Shown: positions 47,307 to 58,332 of the stretch, piece after piece
Layout: each line of letters begins with the position of its first letter
Numbering within the stretch: the stretch's first letter is position 1
From: Altererythrobacter sp. TH136
GTDB taxonomy: Bacteria > Pseudomonadota > Alphaproteobacteria > Sphingomonadales > Sphingomonadaceae
Assembly (NCBI RefSeq): GCF_007065885.1
Contig: NZ_CP041409.1
Location: forward strand, 1,845,501 to 1,909,500
Length of the DNA stretch: 64,000 nt
Reading direction: 5' to 3'
The notes under the pieces: generated by a model
Told to the model about the DNA's origin: nothing
Database searches by the model: none
Seen by the model: the letters and a program-made list of their open reading frames with translations, nothing else
Program-made: the position numbers and the translations under genes

Positions 47307-50119
47307 GCCAGCTCCTCCTCGCCCACCACGTCTCCGCAGCGAGCGCACAGCGCGCCGTCCACCGGCACTTCCGGCAGCAGCCGCCAGCAGCGGCCGCACT
47401 TCTCGTCGGCGGTGCGGGTGACGGTCACCGTTTCGTCATCGCTCCGGCGCACTGTCGCGGTGATGAACAGTTCGGCAAGGTCGGCATCGCTGAAGCCTGT
47501 CGGCACCGCGCTCGCGGGCACGGTCACTTCGGCCTCGAGGCCCGAGCGGATGATCTTCTCGCGCCGCAGGGGTTCGATCGCTTCGGTCACGTGTTCGCGC
47601 AGTTCGAGCAGCGCGGCGTACTGCGCGACCAGCGCCTCGTCAGCGAATTCAGGCGGCAGCGGGTGCGCTTCAAGCAGGTGGACGCTACCGCGGTCCGGGA
47701 AGCGGGTGCCCCACACCTCTTCGGCGGTGAACACCAGCACCGGCGCGGCATAGCGGACCAGCGCCTGGAACAGGATGTCGAGCACGGTGCGGGTCGCCCG
47801 CCGTTCGAGCGAATTGGCGTCGTCGCAATACAGGCGGTCCTTGCGGACATCGAAATAGAACGCCGACAGGTCCTCGTTGCAGAACTCGATCAACGCCCGG
47901 ACATATTCGTTGAAGTCGTAGGCAGCGATCGCGCCGCGGATCGTCGCATCGAGCTGTGCCAGCCGCGCAAGCACGTAGCGTTCGAGCGGCGGCATCTCGT
48001 CGTAACCGACGTGCTCGCTCTCCCACTCGAACCCATCGAGCGCGCCGAGCAGGTAGCGGAAGGTGTTGCGCAGTTTGCGGTACTGGTCGGCCACCCCTTT
48101 CAGGATCTCATCGCCGATGCGGTGGTCCTCGGTGAAATCGACGCTCAGCGCCCACAGCCGGATGATGTCCGCGCCGTAGGTCTCCATCACCTTGATCGGA
48201 TCGACCGTGTTGCCGAGCGACTTCGACATCTTCATGCCCTTGGCGTCCATCGTGAAGCCGTGGGTGAGGATCTGGTCGTAAGGCGCGCGGCCGCGGGTGG
48301 CGCAGGATTCCAGCAGCGATGACTGGAACCAGCCGCGATGCTGGTCGGATCCCTCGACATAGATGTCCGCCGGCCACGACAGGTCGGGCCAGCGCCCGCT
48401 GTCGAGCACATAAGCGTGGCTGGTGCCGGAATCGAACCACACGTCGAGGATGTCGCTGACCGCTTCCCACTCGTCGGACACGTAGTCGTCGCCCAGGAAG
48501 GAGTGCGCCGTCTCCGGCGTCCAGGCGTCGATGCCGTGTTCGCGCACCGCCGCGACGATCCGCGCGTTGACCGCCTCGTCCACCAGGTATTCGCCGGTCG
48601 CGCGGTTGACGAACAGCGTCATCGGCACGCCCCAGGCGCGCTGGCGGCTGAGCACCCAGTCGGGCCGCCCCTCGACCATCGAGCCGATCCGGTTGCGGCC
48701 CTTTTCCGGGATGAACTTGACGCGTTGGATCTCGCCCAGCGCGGTTTCGCGCAGCGTCTGTCCGCTGCCGAGCGGCTGGTCCATCGGCACGAACCACTGC
48801 GGCGTGCAGCGGAAGATCACCTTGGCTTTCGAGCGCCACGAGTGCGGGTAGGAGTGCTTGTAGTCCGCGCTCGCCGCCAGCAGCGCGCCGGCTTCGCGCA
48901 GGTCCGAGCAGATCGGCCCGTCGGGCGCGTTGAACTTGGGGTTGATGACCGAGCCCTGTCCGCCGAGCCAGCCCCAGTCTTCGCGGTACTTGCCGTCGCC
49001 CTCGACCGCGAACTTCGGGGTCAGGCCATAGGCCTTGCACAACTCGAAATCGTCCTCGCCGTGGTCGGGCGCCATGTGGACGAGGCCGGTGCCGGTGTCG
49101 GTGGTGACGAAATCGCCCGGCAGGAACGGCCGCGGCTCGGCGAAGAAGCCGCCGAGGTGGTGCATCGGGTGGCGGGCGACGGTACCGGTGAGGTCGGAGC
49201 CTTTGCCTTCCCAACCGGTGGAGAAAACAGAGGTGTCGCCAAACGCATTGGCCATCCGCACGCCGAACTCTTCAACCAGTGCATTGGCGACTAGGAACTT
49301 CTTCCCCTCGTCACCCTCGAGAATGCAGTACTCAATCTCCGGGCCATAGGCGATCGCCTGGTTGACCGGGATGGTCCACGGCGTGGTGGTCCAGATCACC
49401 GCGTGCGCGCCGACCAGTTCGGGGATCGGGCTCTCGACGATCTCGAACGCCACGTCGATCTGGGTCGAGACGACGTCCTCGTACTCGACCTCGGCCTCGG
49501 CCAGCGCGGTCTTTTCGACCGGGGACCACATCACCGGCTTGGCCCCGCGATACAGTTGCCCGCTGGTGGCGAACTTCAGCAGTTCGGCGACGATGGTCGC
49601 CTCGCTCTCCGGCTGCATGGTCAGGTAGGGGTTGTCCCAGTCGGCCATCACGCCGAGGCGTTTCAGCTGCTCGCGCTGCACGTCGACCCAGTGCTGGGCA
49701 TAGGCGCGGCACTCGGCGCGGAATTCGAGCAAGGGCACGCTGTCCTTGTCGCGCTTGGCCTTGCGGTACTGTTCCTCGACCTTCCACTCGATCGGCAGGC
49801 CGTGGCAGTCCCACCCGGGCACGTAAGGCGCGTCACGGCCCAGCAGGTTCTGCGTGCGGCAGACCATGTCCTTGATCGTGTGGTTCAGCGCGTGGCCGAT
49901 GTGCATGTCGCCGTTCGCGTAGGGCGGGCCGTCATGGTACATGAACTTCTCGCGCCCGGCTCGCGCATCGCGCAACTGGCGATAGAGCCCCTCCGCCTCC
50001 CACTTCGCCGCGATGCCCGGCTCCTTCTGCGGCAGGCCGGCCTTCATCGGGAAGTCGGTCTTCGGCAGGAACACGGTGGCGCGATAATCGCGCGGAGGAG
50101 TGGGTTCGGCGTCGCTCAT
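47303..50119 (-). CDS. ileS: Isoleucine--tRNA ligase
   Basis: A full-length 938-aa class I synthetase. The HIGH motif is in YANGDMHIGHALNHTIKDMV and the KMSKS motif in DAKGMKMSKSLGN; the editing domain has WTTTPWTIPVNQAIAYGPEI and HMAPDHGEDDF; the WDCHGLPIEWKVEE segment is typical. The C-terminus carries a four-cysteine zinc finger (EKCGRCWRLLPEV, LCARCGDVV). The start at 50119 overlaps the ribF stop (TAATG). Confidence 0.97.
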   Translation of the reverse strand: MSDAEPTPPRDYRATVFLPKTDFPMKAGLPQKEPGIAAKWEAEGLYRQLRDARAGREKFMYHDGPPYANGDMHIGHALNHTIKDMVCRTQNLLGRDAPYVPGWDCHGLPIEWKVEEQYRKAKRDKDSVPLLEFRAECRAYAQHWVDVQREQLKRLGVMADWDNPYLTMQPESEATIVAELLKFATSGQLYRGAKPVMWSPVEKTALAEAEVEYEDVVSTQIDVAFEIVESPIPELVGAHAVIWTTTPWTIPVNQAIAYGPEIEYCILEGDEGKKFLVANALVEEFGVRMANAFGDTSVFSTGWEGKGSDLTGTVARHPMHHLGGFFAEPRPFLPGDFVTTDTGTGLVHMAPDHGEDDFELCKAYGLTPKFAVEGDGKYREDWGWLGGQGSVINPKFNAPDGPICSDLREAGALLAASADYKHSYPHSWRSKAKVIFRCTPQWFVPMDQPLGSGQTLRETALGEIQRVKFIPEKGRNRIGSMVEGRPDWVLSRQRAWGVPMTLFVNRATGEYLVDEAVNARIVAAVREHGIDAWTPETAHSFLGDDYVSDEWEAVSDILDVWFDSGTSHAYVLDSGRWPDLSWPADIYVEGSDQHRGWFQSSLLESCATRGRAPYDQILTHGFTMDAKGMKMSKSLGNTVDPIKVMETYGADIIRLWALSVDFTEDHRIGDEILKGVADQYRKLRNTFRYLLGALDGFEWESEHVGYDEMPPLERYVLARLAQLDATIRGAIAAYDFNEYVRALIEFCNEDLSAFYFDVRKDRLYCDDANSLERRATRTVLDILFQALVRYAAPVLVFTAEEVWGTRFPDRGSVHLLEAHPLPPEFADEALVAQYAALLELREHVTEAIEPLRREKIIRSGLEAEVTVPASAVPTGFSDADLAELFITATVRRSDDETVTVTRTADEKCGRCWRLLPEVPVDGALCARCGDVVGEEELA

Positions 50120-51050
50120 TACGCGGCGGCGCTTAGAAGCTCCCGTGCGCGGGCACAATCCTCCGCCATCTGCGCCTGCAGTTCCTCCAGCCCGGCGAAC
50201 TTCGCCTCCGGCCGCAGGAAGTGGTGAAACGCCACTTCGATCTCCTTTCCGTAGAGATCGCCCGCGAAGTCGAAGAAATACGGCTCCAGCAGCTCTTTCG
50301 GCGGATCGAAGGTCGGGCGCACGCCCACGTTGGCGGCGCCCTTCAATTCCTCGCCCGACGAGAGGACCCGCCCGGTCACGGCATAGATGCCGTAGCGCGG
50401 ACGCAGGTAATTGCCCAAGGCGAGGTTAGCCGTCGGGTAGCCGATCGTGCGACCCACCTTGTCGCCGTGCTGGACCGTGCCGCGGATGGCGAACGGGCGC
50501 GTGAGGAGGCGGGCGGCGGTTTCGCAATCCCCGTTCTGCAGCGCCTGACGGATGCGGCTGGACGATACGGGCGCGCCGCCCTCCAGCACCGGTGCCACCG
50601 CCCGCGCCGCGATCCCGCACTCGCGGCCCAGCGCCTCCAGCACCGTGCGGTTGCCGCCGCGCGCCTTGCCGAAGGTGAAGTCCTCCCCGGTCACCACGCC
50701 CGCCGCGCCGATTTGCTCGCGCAGCAGCACCTTCACGAAATCCTCCGCCGTGGTGGCCGCGAGCTCGCCGTCGAAGTGGAACACCAGCATCGCGCTGGCA
50801 CCGGCGGCGAGGAACAGTTCCTGCCGCTGTTCGAGCGTGGTCAGGCGAAAGGGCGCGGCATCGGGCTGGAAATGGCGCACCGGGTGCGGATCGAACGTGG
50901 CGACGATGCTTGGCCGACCCTCCGCGCGGGCCCAGCGAATCGCCTCCCCCACCACCGCCTGGTGGCCGAGGTGGAAGCCGTCGAAATTGCCCAGCGCAAC
51001 GATTGCACCGCGCAAGGGATCGGGCACCGGCGTGCGGTGGTCGAGCCAGG

Positions 51051-51054
<4 letters not shown>
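50119..51054 (-). CDS. ribF: Bifunctional riboflavin kinase / FAD synthetase
   Basis: A 311-aa enzyme that makes FMN and then FAD from riboflavin. The FAD synthetase domain (1-185) has VALGNFDGFHLGHQAVVGEA, TFDPHPVRHF and SSRIRQALQNGDCETAARLL; the flavokinase domain has GRTIGYPTANLALGNYLRPR, YGIYAVTGRV and a FDFAGDLYGKEIEVAFHHFL end. The start overlaps the dipeptidase stop by 4 bases. No FMN riboswitch is seen upstream. Confidence 0.95.
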
Positions 51055-53765
<2,711 letters not shown>

Positions 53766-53766
<1 letters not shown>

Positions 53767-54257
53767 CAGTCTTCGGGCGCCTCGCCAACCGCCGCGGTCC
53801 GCGCAGCCCGCCAGTCCTGCAGCCGCTGCGACAGGCCTTCATCTCCCAGGGCAAGGATCGCCGCCGCCAGCAGACCGGCGTTGGTCGCGCCGGGTTCGCC
53901 GATCGCCAAAGTGCCGGTCGGCACGCCGGCGGGCATCTGGACGATCGACAGCAGGCTATCCAGTCCGTTCAGCGCTTTCGACTGCACCGGCACACCGAGC
54001 ACCGGCAGATGCGTGAGAGCGGCCAGCATTCCCGGCAAATGCGCCGCGCCGCCCGCACCGGCGACGATGACCTTGAAACCGGCCTCGTGCGCAGTCTTGC
54101 CGAACCGGTGGAGACGGTCGGGCGTGCGGTGCGCGGACACGATGCTGGCGGTGTATCCGACGCCGAGTTCGTCGAGCACGTCGGCGGCGCAGCGCATCGT
54201 CTGCCAGTCGGACTGGCTTCCCATCACGATCGCGACTTGCGGCACGCTGGCGGCCAT
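53766..54257 (-). CDS. purE: N5-carboxyaminoimidazole ribonucleotide mutase
   Basis: A 163-aa class I PurE that converts N5-CAIR to [24 protein letters not shown] and [20 protein letters not shown] hold the catalytic residues, followed by [20 protein letters not shown] and [20 protein letters not shown]. Start ATG shares one base with the gpmA stop. Confidence 0.96.
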
Positions 54258-54943
54258 TACAGGTCCTTGAGGTAACGCCGTTCGCCTGGCGTGAGCTGAT
54301 CATCGAAGTGGTAGACGATCGGCTGGCCGGTGGGAATCTCCAGGTCGGTGATGTCCGCATCGGATATGCCCGACAGATGTTTCACCAGCGCGCGCAGGCT
54401 GTTGCCGTGGGCCGACACGATCACCGTTTCGTCACGCGCCAGCTGCGGCAGGATCGCCCGTTCCCAGTACGGCAGCACGCGGTCGATCGTCAGCTTGAGG
54501 CTTTCGGCGCGCGGCACCTCGACATCGGCATAGCGCGGGTCGGCCGCCAGATCGAATGCGCTTCCCTCGGCCATGGCGGGCGGCGGGATGTCGAAGCTGC
54601 GGCGCCAGATGTGGACCTGTTCCGCGCCGTGGCGGTCGCGGGTCTCCTGCTTGTCCAGCCCGGTAAGGCCGCCATAATGCCGCTCGTTAAGGCGCCAGTC
54701 CTTGGTTTCGGGAATCCACAGCCGGCCGCACGCCTCCAGCGCCAGATGCAGCGTCTTGATCGCGCGGGTCTGCAGCGAGGTGAAGGCGACCGTCGGCAGC
54801 AGCCGCTTGTCGGCCAGCAACGCGCCGGCCGCGGTCGCTTCGGCAACGCCCTGTTCGGTCAGGTCCACGTCCCACCAGCCGGTGAAACGGTTTTCCAGAT
54901 TCCATTGGCTTTGGCCGTGGCGGACCAGGATCAGCGTGGGCAA
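54257..54943 (-). CDS. gpmA: 2,3-bisphosphoglycerate-dependent phosphoglycerate mutase
   Basis: A 228-aa glycolytic mutase. [20 protein letters not shown] carries the phospho-His, [31 protein letters not shown] and [14 protein letters not shown] complete the active site. The start is a TTG at 54943 with GGGAG about 10 bases upstream, giving the exact family N-terminus; no ATG is available without a long unrelated extension. Confidence 0.95.
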   Translation of the reverse strand: MPTLILVRHGQSQWNLENRFTGWWDVDLTEQGVAEATAAGALLADKRLLPTVAFTSLQTRAIKTLHLALEACGRLWIPETKDWRLNERHYGGLTGLDKQETRDRHGAEQVHIWRRSFDIPPPAMAEGSAFDLAADPRYADVEVPRAESLKLTIDRVLPYWERAILPQLARDETVIVSAHGNSLRALVKHLSGISDADITDLEIPTGQPIVYHFDDQLTPGERRYLKDL

Positions 54944-54995
54944 AGTGCGCGCTCCCGCGAGTGAACGGAGCGCCTGCCCCCCAAGGCCGCGTCCT

Positions 54996-55145
54996 CTAGC
55001 CGCCGTCCTCGCCGTTGGGAAGTGCGCGGTGGGCCGGATCGGTTGGGCAGGGGTCCAGCGCGCGGGCCTGGGCTTTGCGCAGGCGCAGGTTTTCGCGCAG
55101 CTTGGCAGCCAATCGTTCCTCGCGAGAAGGCTTGTGCTCGGGCAT
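54996..55145 (-). CDS. Small conserved charged protein, 49 aa
   Basis: A short basic-helical frame MPEHKPSREERLAAKLRENL then RLRKAQARALDPCPTD ending in NGEDGG. The amphipathic RLAAKLRENLRLRKAQARA helix is similar to short hypothetical proteins I recall from sphingomonads. It lies 52 bases before gpmA on the same strand and may share its promoter. Function unknown; possibly nucleic-acid binding. Confidence 0.55.
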   Translation of the reverse strand: MPEHKPSREERLAAKLRENLRLRKAQARALDPCPTDPAHRALPNGEDGG

Positions 55146-55253
55146 CGCGCGAATGCTTGCCCGCGGCGGAAATGATTGACAAGGGGCGGGCGCGTTGTAA
55201 GGCGCGCCCGCTCCCGGCCCGGCATTGCCGCGTGGGGCGATCCGATGGTTCAA

Positions 55254-55328
55254 GCTGCTGTAGCTCAGTGGTAGAGCACACCCTTGGTAAGGGTGAGGCC
55301 GAGAGTTCAATCCTCTCCAGCAGCACCA
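55254..55328 (+). tRNA. tRNA-Thr (anticodon GGT)
   Basis: A 75-base tRNA with encoded CCA. The acceptor stem pairs GCTGCTG with CAGCAGC, the D-arm is AGCTCAGTGGTAGAGC, the anticodon loop TTGGTAA gives GGT, and the T-loop is GAGTTCAATCCTC. It reads ACC and ACU. Confidence 0.96.
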
Positions 55329-55384
55329 TCGCTTAACTTCACCCCTCATCAGCAGTGGCGCGACACCGGCCAGGTACGGCGCAT

Positions 55385-55403
55385 CTGATCCAGATCGGAT
55401 CAG
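55385..55403. promoter_or_regulatory. 19-bp inverted repeat CTGATCC-5-GGATCAG
   Basis: A perfect 7+7 dyad with a five-base centre, 118 bases before the start of the LuxR-type gene and 57 after tRNA-Thr. Its length and CTG...CAG ends resemble LuxR-type boxes, but it could also be a weak terminator hairpin for the tRNA; no T-run follows directly. Confidence 0.35.
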
Positions 55404-55520
55404 GTTGCCGGCTCGTTGTCGCTTTTGTCCTATTCACCGAAAAATTAGCTCGTTAACCGGGGTGGGTAAGAACTCGCGGCCAGGCTGCCGGGTCTTTGGG
55501 GGCAGGAGGCAAGTATTCCG

Positions 55521-56123
55521 GTGCAGGGGGCGCTAGGGCGCAAAATCGCGCCCGCGGTTGGGCGCGACTTCGAATTGCAGTTCGAAAAGATGCTCGGCGC
55601 TCTGGACGCGAGGCCGCGTCTCGTGCTCGACCGTGACTGCGGGCTGGTTTGGTGCAGTGACAATGCGACCCGCCTGCTCGTCCCGCCGTCCCCCCTCCAT
55701 ATCGAGAACGGGGCGCTTGCGGTTGACGACCCATCGGCAAATGCCGCGCTGGCAGACTTCGTGGAGGCCGCCAGCGGTTCGTGCGACAGCGTGCTTCTGC
55801 GCGGCCGCAACACCCGCCACTGGGCCATGGTGATCGGCTGGAGCTTGCCGGACGATACCGATCTCGTGTGCCTGCTGATGAACCTGTCCATCCCGCATCG
55901 CGGCGTCCAGGACAGCGGACTGGCCCGCGCGCTCCGGCTGACAGCCACGGAAACCCGCGTGCTCGATCACTTTGCCCGGCTATACAGTCCGCGCGAGATC
56001 GCCCAGCAAATGGCTATATCGCTCAGCACCGTGCGCAGCCATCTGAAGCAGATCCACTCCAAGGCGGGAGTGGAGTCAGCGGTTCAGCTGACGCAACTCG
56101 TCAGGGGTTTCTGTGCATGTTGA
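55521..56123 (+). CDS. LuxR-type transcriptional regulator (non-receiver N-terminus)
   Basis: A 200-aa regulator. The C-terminal HTH (about 135-195) has LTATETRVLDHFARLYSPRE, IAQQMAISLSTVRSHLKQIH and SKAGVESAVQLTQLV, a normal GerE/LuxR DNA-binding domain. The N-terminal 130 residues have no receiver or autoinducer domain; PRLVLDRDCGLVWCSDNATR and the following sheet-like pattern suggest a PAS-like sensor. GTG start with AGGAGG upstream. The next gene is csgF; in enterobacteria the LuxR protein CsgD controls curli genes, so a similar role is possible but unproven. Confidence 0.8.
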   Translation: MQGALGRKIAPAVGRDFELQFEKMLGALDARPRLVLDRDCGLVWCSDNATRLLVPPSPLHIENGALAVDDPSANAALADFVEAASGSCDSVLLRGRNTRHWAMVIGWSLPDDTDLVCLLMNLSIPHRGVQDSGLARALRLTATETRVLDHFARLYSPREIAQQMAISLSTVRSHLKQIHSKAGVESAVQLTQLVRGFCAC

Positions 56124-56237
56124 GAATTGCTGACGGGGTTGTTTCATCGCGGGACGCAGCCGGCGGATCAGCCGAATCTTTCGCTAATCTCCCCTCGATT
56201 GGGGATGCGAATCGGTTAGCCCGGACATAACGTGCAG

Positions 56238-56297
56238 TTAACCCAGCCGCTTAAAGCGCAGGGTTTACGGGGCGGGGCAATTAACCCCCGCTCTTAA
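56238..56297 (+). promoter_or_regulatory. Tandem TTAACCC-N6-TTAA repeats upstream of csgF
   Basis: TTAACCCAGCCGCTTAA at 56238-56254 and TTAACCCCCGCTCTTAA at 56281-56297 agree at 13 of 17 positions and start 43 bases apart, about four helix turns. The second runs into the csgF ribosome-binding site. They look like paired sites for one regulator. Confidence 0.45.
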
Positions 56298-56311
56298 GGG
56301 GGATGCTTCAA

Positions 56312-56923
56312 ATGGGTCAGTTTTGGGCGCGAGCAGCGCAGGTCTCCGCCATATCGGCGGCGCTGATGGTGACGCCGGCGGTCGCGCAAGACATCACTTA
56401 CCAACCGATCGACCCCAGCTTCGGCGGCAATCCATTCAATTCGGCGCACCTGCTTGGCATAGCCAACGCGCAGAACGACTACAAAGACCCGGCGGCGACG
56501 ACCAACAGCTCGCAGGCGGATATTTTCGCCCGTCAGTTGCAGTCGCGCCTGTTGTCGGCCCTCTCCTCGCAGATCGTCAACGCAATCTTCGGCGAAAACC
56601 CGCAGGAAAGCGGCACGATCAGCTTCGGTGGCCACAGCGCGCCGGGTCCCGCCATACTCAGCCCGGAACAGCGCCTGCTGGGCGAACTGCGCGATTCGGA
56701 CGATCGGCTGGCCCGCAGTTCGAGCGCGATGCGCTTGCGGCTGGCGACCACCGGCGAACCCGACGCGGACCTGGAAAGCAATCAGGAACTGGCCGCAGTC
56801 TATCTCGGCGCTCCCGAAGCGCCGGCCCAGCCACTTCCGGCGGAAACGGACCCGACCGCGTCTCTGATTGAACTGCTGCAGAACCTTGGCATCCAGACCG
56901 GACAGCCGGCCGGGGGCAACTAG
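56312..56923 (+). CDS. csgF: Curli assembly protein CsgF
   Basis: A 203-aa exported protein. After a signal peptide (residues 1-26, ending AVAQ), the mature start ITYQPIDPSFGGNPFNSAHL then GIANAQNDYKDP matches CsgF, whose N-terminus inserts in the CsgG pore and helps nucleate curli. A helix FARQLQSRLLSALSSQIV and the strand GTISFGG also align, but the rest differs: a C-terminal extension of about 100 residues, Pro/Glu-rich, ends in TGQPAGGN. E. coli CsgF is 138 aa. No csgE, csgG or curlin gene is nearby. The ATG at 56312 has AAGGGGG ten bases upstream; the ATG at 56303 is too close to it. Confidence 0.85.
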   Translation: MGQFWARAAQVSAISAALMVTPAVAQDITYQPIDPSFGGNPFNSAHLLGIANAQNDYKDPAATTNSSQADIFARQLQSRLLSALSSQIVNAIFGENPQESGTISFGGHSAPGPAILSPEQRLLGELRDSDDRLARSSSAMRLRLATTGEPDADLESNQELAAVYLGAPEAPAQPLPAETDPTASLIELLQNLGIQTGQPAGGN

Positions 56924-56950
56924 CCCTTTCGCACTTCCTGCACGGTCCGG

Positions 56951-57259
56951 TCAGCTTGGGGTGGCGGCCAGCAGATCCGACCATTCGGGATGGCGCTTGA
57001 ACTGCGCCTCGACATAACTGCACTGCGGCACGATGGTGAAATTCTCGCGCTGGGCATCAGCGACCAGCGCATTGACCAAGGCCGCGGCGACGCCTTGGCC
57101 GCCGATTTCGGGCGGCACCAGGGTGTGGTCAGCGATGCGGGCTTCTCCACGCGCGATCCAGGTAAGGCGGCCGACCGCCTCGCTACCGGGCACTTCGGCG
57201 CGGTATTCGCCGCGGGCCGCGTTTCCCTGGCTGGTGATCTTGATGCCGTCGATGGCCAT
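56951..57259 (-). CDS. Small GCN5-related N-acetyltransferase (YjdJ-like)
   Basis: A 102-aa single-domain acetyltransferase of the short GNAT group. RGEYRAEVPGSEAVGRLTWI begins the sheet, HTLVPPEIGGQGVAAALVNA binds acetyl-CoA, and the family end IVPQCSYVEAQFKRHPEWSD is present. Substrate unknown. It converges with csgF and diverges from the threonine aldolase gene. Confidence 0.85.
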   Translation of the reverse strand: MAIDGIKITSQGNAARGEYRAEVPGSEAVGRLTWIARGEARIADHTLVPPEIGGQGVAAALVNALVADAQRENFTIVPQCSYVEAQFKRHPEWSDLLAATPS

Positions 57260-57312
57260 GTGAGGTGTCTCCTTCTTGCGCTCAACGCGGGCGCCGCTAG
57301 GGCCGTTCCGCG

Positions 57313-58332
57313 ATGACCGACACTGCCTCCGGGGCCGCCCAGTTCCTGTCCGACAACGCCGCGGCGGTTCACCCCCGTGTGTGGGACGCGCTGCGCGCCG
57401 CCGACGAGGCGCGCGCGCCCTATGACAACGACGCGCTGTCGCAGTCGCTCGACGAGCGGTTTTCGGCGCTGTTCGGGCGGGAGGCGCATGTCCTGTGGGT
57501 CGCCACCGGCACTGCCGCCAACTGCCTGGCGCTGGCCACGCTGTGTCCGCCGCACGGCGGGGTGGTGTGCCACCGGGAGGCGCATATCGAGGTGGATGAA
57601 GCCGGCGCGCCGGGGTTCTATCTCCACGGCGCCAAGCTGCTGCTGGCCGAGGGGGAGGGCGCCAAGCTCACGCCCGAAGGCGTGCGCGCCGTGATCGATC
57701 CGATCCGCGACGACGTGCACCAGGTCCAGCCCCACGCGCTCAGCGTCACCCAGACGAGCGAGTACGGACGTGCGTATCGCCCGGCCGAGCTCGCGGCGCT
57801 GGGTGCGCTCGCCAGGGAGCGCTCGCTGGGCTTCCACGTCGACGGCGCGCGGTTCGCGAACGCCGCCGCGTTCCTTGGCTGCCCGCCCGCGGCAGCCGCT
57901 GGACCATGCGATGCGCTGAGTTTCGGCTGCGTGAAAAACGGCGGCATGAATGCCGAGGCGATCGTGTTCTTCGATGGGGCGCTCGCCGCGCTGGCGCGTT
58001 ACCGCCGCAAGCGAGCGGGGCACCTGCAATCGAAAGGCCGTTTTCTCGCCGCGCAGCTCCACGCGATGCTGGACGACGATCTGTGGCTGGCAAACGGCCG
58101 GGCCGCCAATGCCGCCGCTGCCGAGATCGCCGGAGCCTGCGGCGACCGGCTGCTGCACGCGGTCGAGGCCAACGAGCTGTTCGTGCGCCTCTCCCCGACT
58201 GAGCGCGAGGCGCTCCGGACACAAGGTTTCGGGTTCTATGACTGGGGTGCGGACGCAGCCCGCTTCGTTACCGCCTGGAACACCCGTGCAGACGATGCGA
58301 TGGCACTGGCCAAGGCTATCGCCGCGCTGTGA
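57313..58332 (+). CDS. ltaE: Low-specificity L-threonine aldolase
   Basis: A 339-aa PLP enzyme that cleaves L-threonine and allo-threonine to glycine and acetaldehyde. Family landmarks are FLSDNAAAVHPRVWDAL, HVLWVATGTAANCLALATLC, CHREAHIEVDEAGAPGFY, FHVDGARFANAAAFLG and SFGCVKNGGMNAEAIVFF with the Schiff-base Lys in CVKNG. An acidic-residue pair near HxE fits PLP binding. The stop overlaps the start of the EamA exporter. Confidence 0.9.
   Translation: MTDTASGAAQFLSDNAAAVHPRVWDALRAADEARAPYDNDALSQSLDERFSALFGREAHVLWVATGTAANCLALATLCPPHGGVVCHREAHIEVDEAGAPGFYLHGAKLLLAEGEGAKLTPEGVRAVIDPIRDDVHQVQPHALSVTQTSEYGRAYRPAELAALGALARERSLGFHVDGARFANAAAFLGCPPAAAAGPCDALSFGCVKNGGMNAEAIVFFDGALAALARYRRKRAGHLQSKGRFLAAQLHAMLDDDLWLANGRAANAAAAEIAGACGDRLLHAVEANELFVRLSPTEREALRTQGFGFYDWGADAARFVTAWNTRADDAMALAKAIAAL

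Noticed and set aside
54931-55349. Minus-strand frames starting with LLERIELSASPLP or CCWRGLNSRPHP
   Set aside because: Antisense of tRNA-Thr. Only the downstream 49-codon part from 55145 has a credible start and composition.
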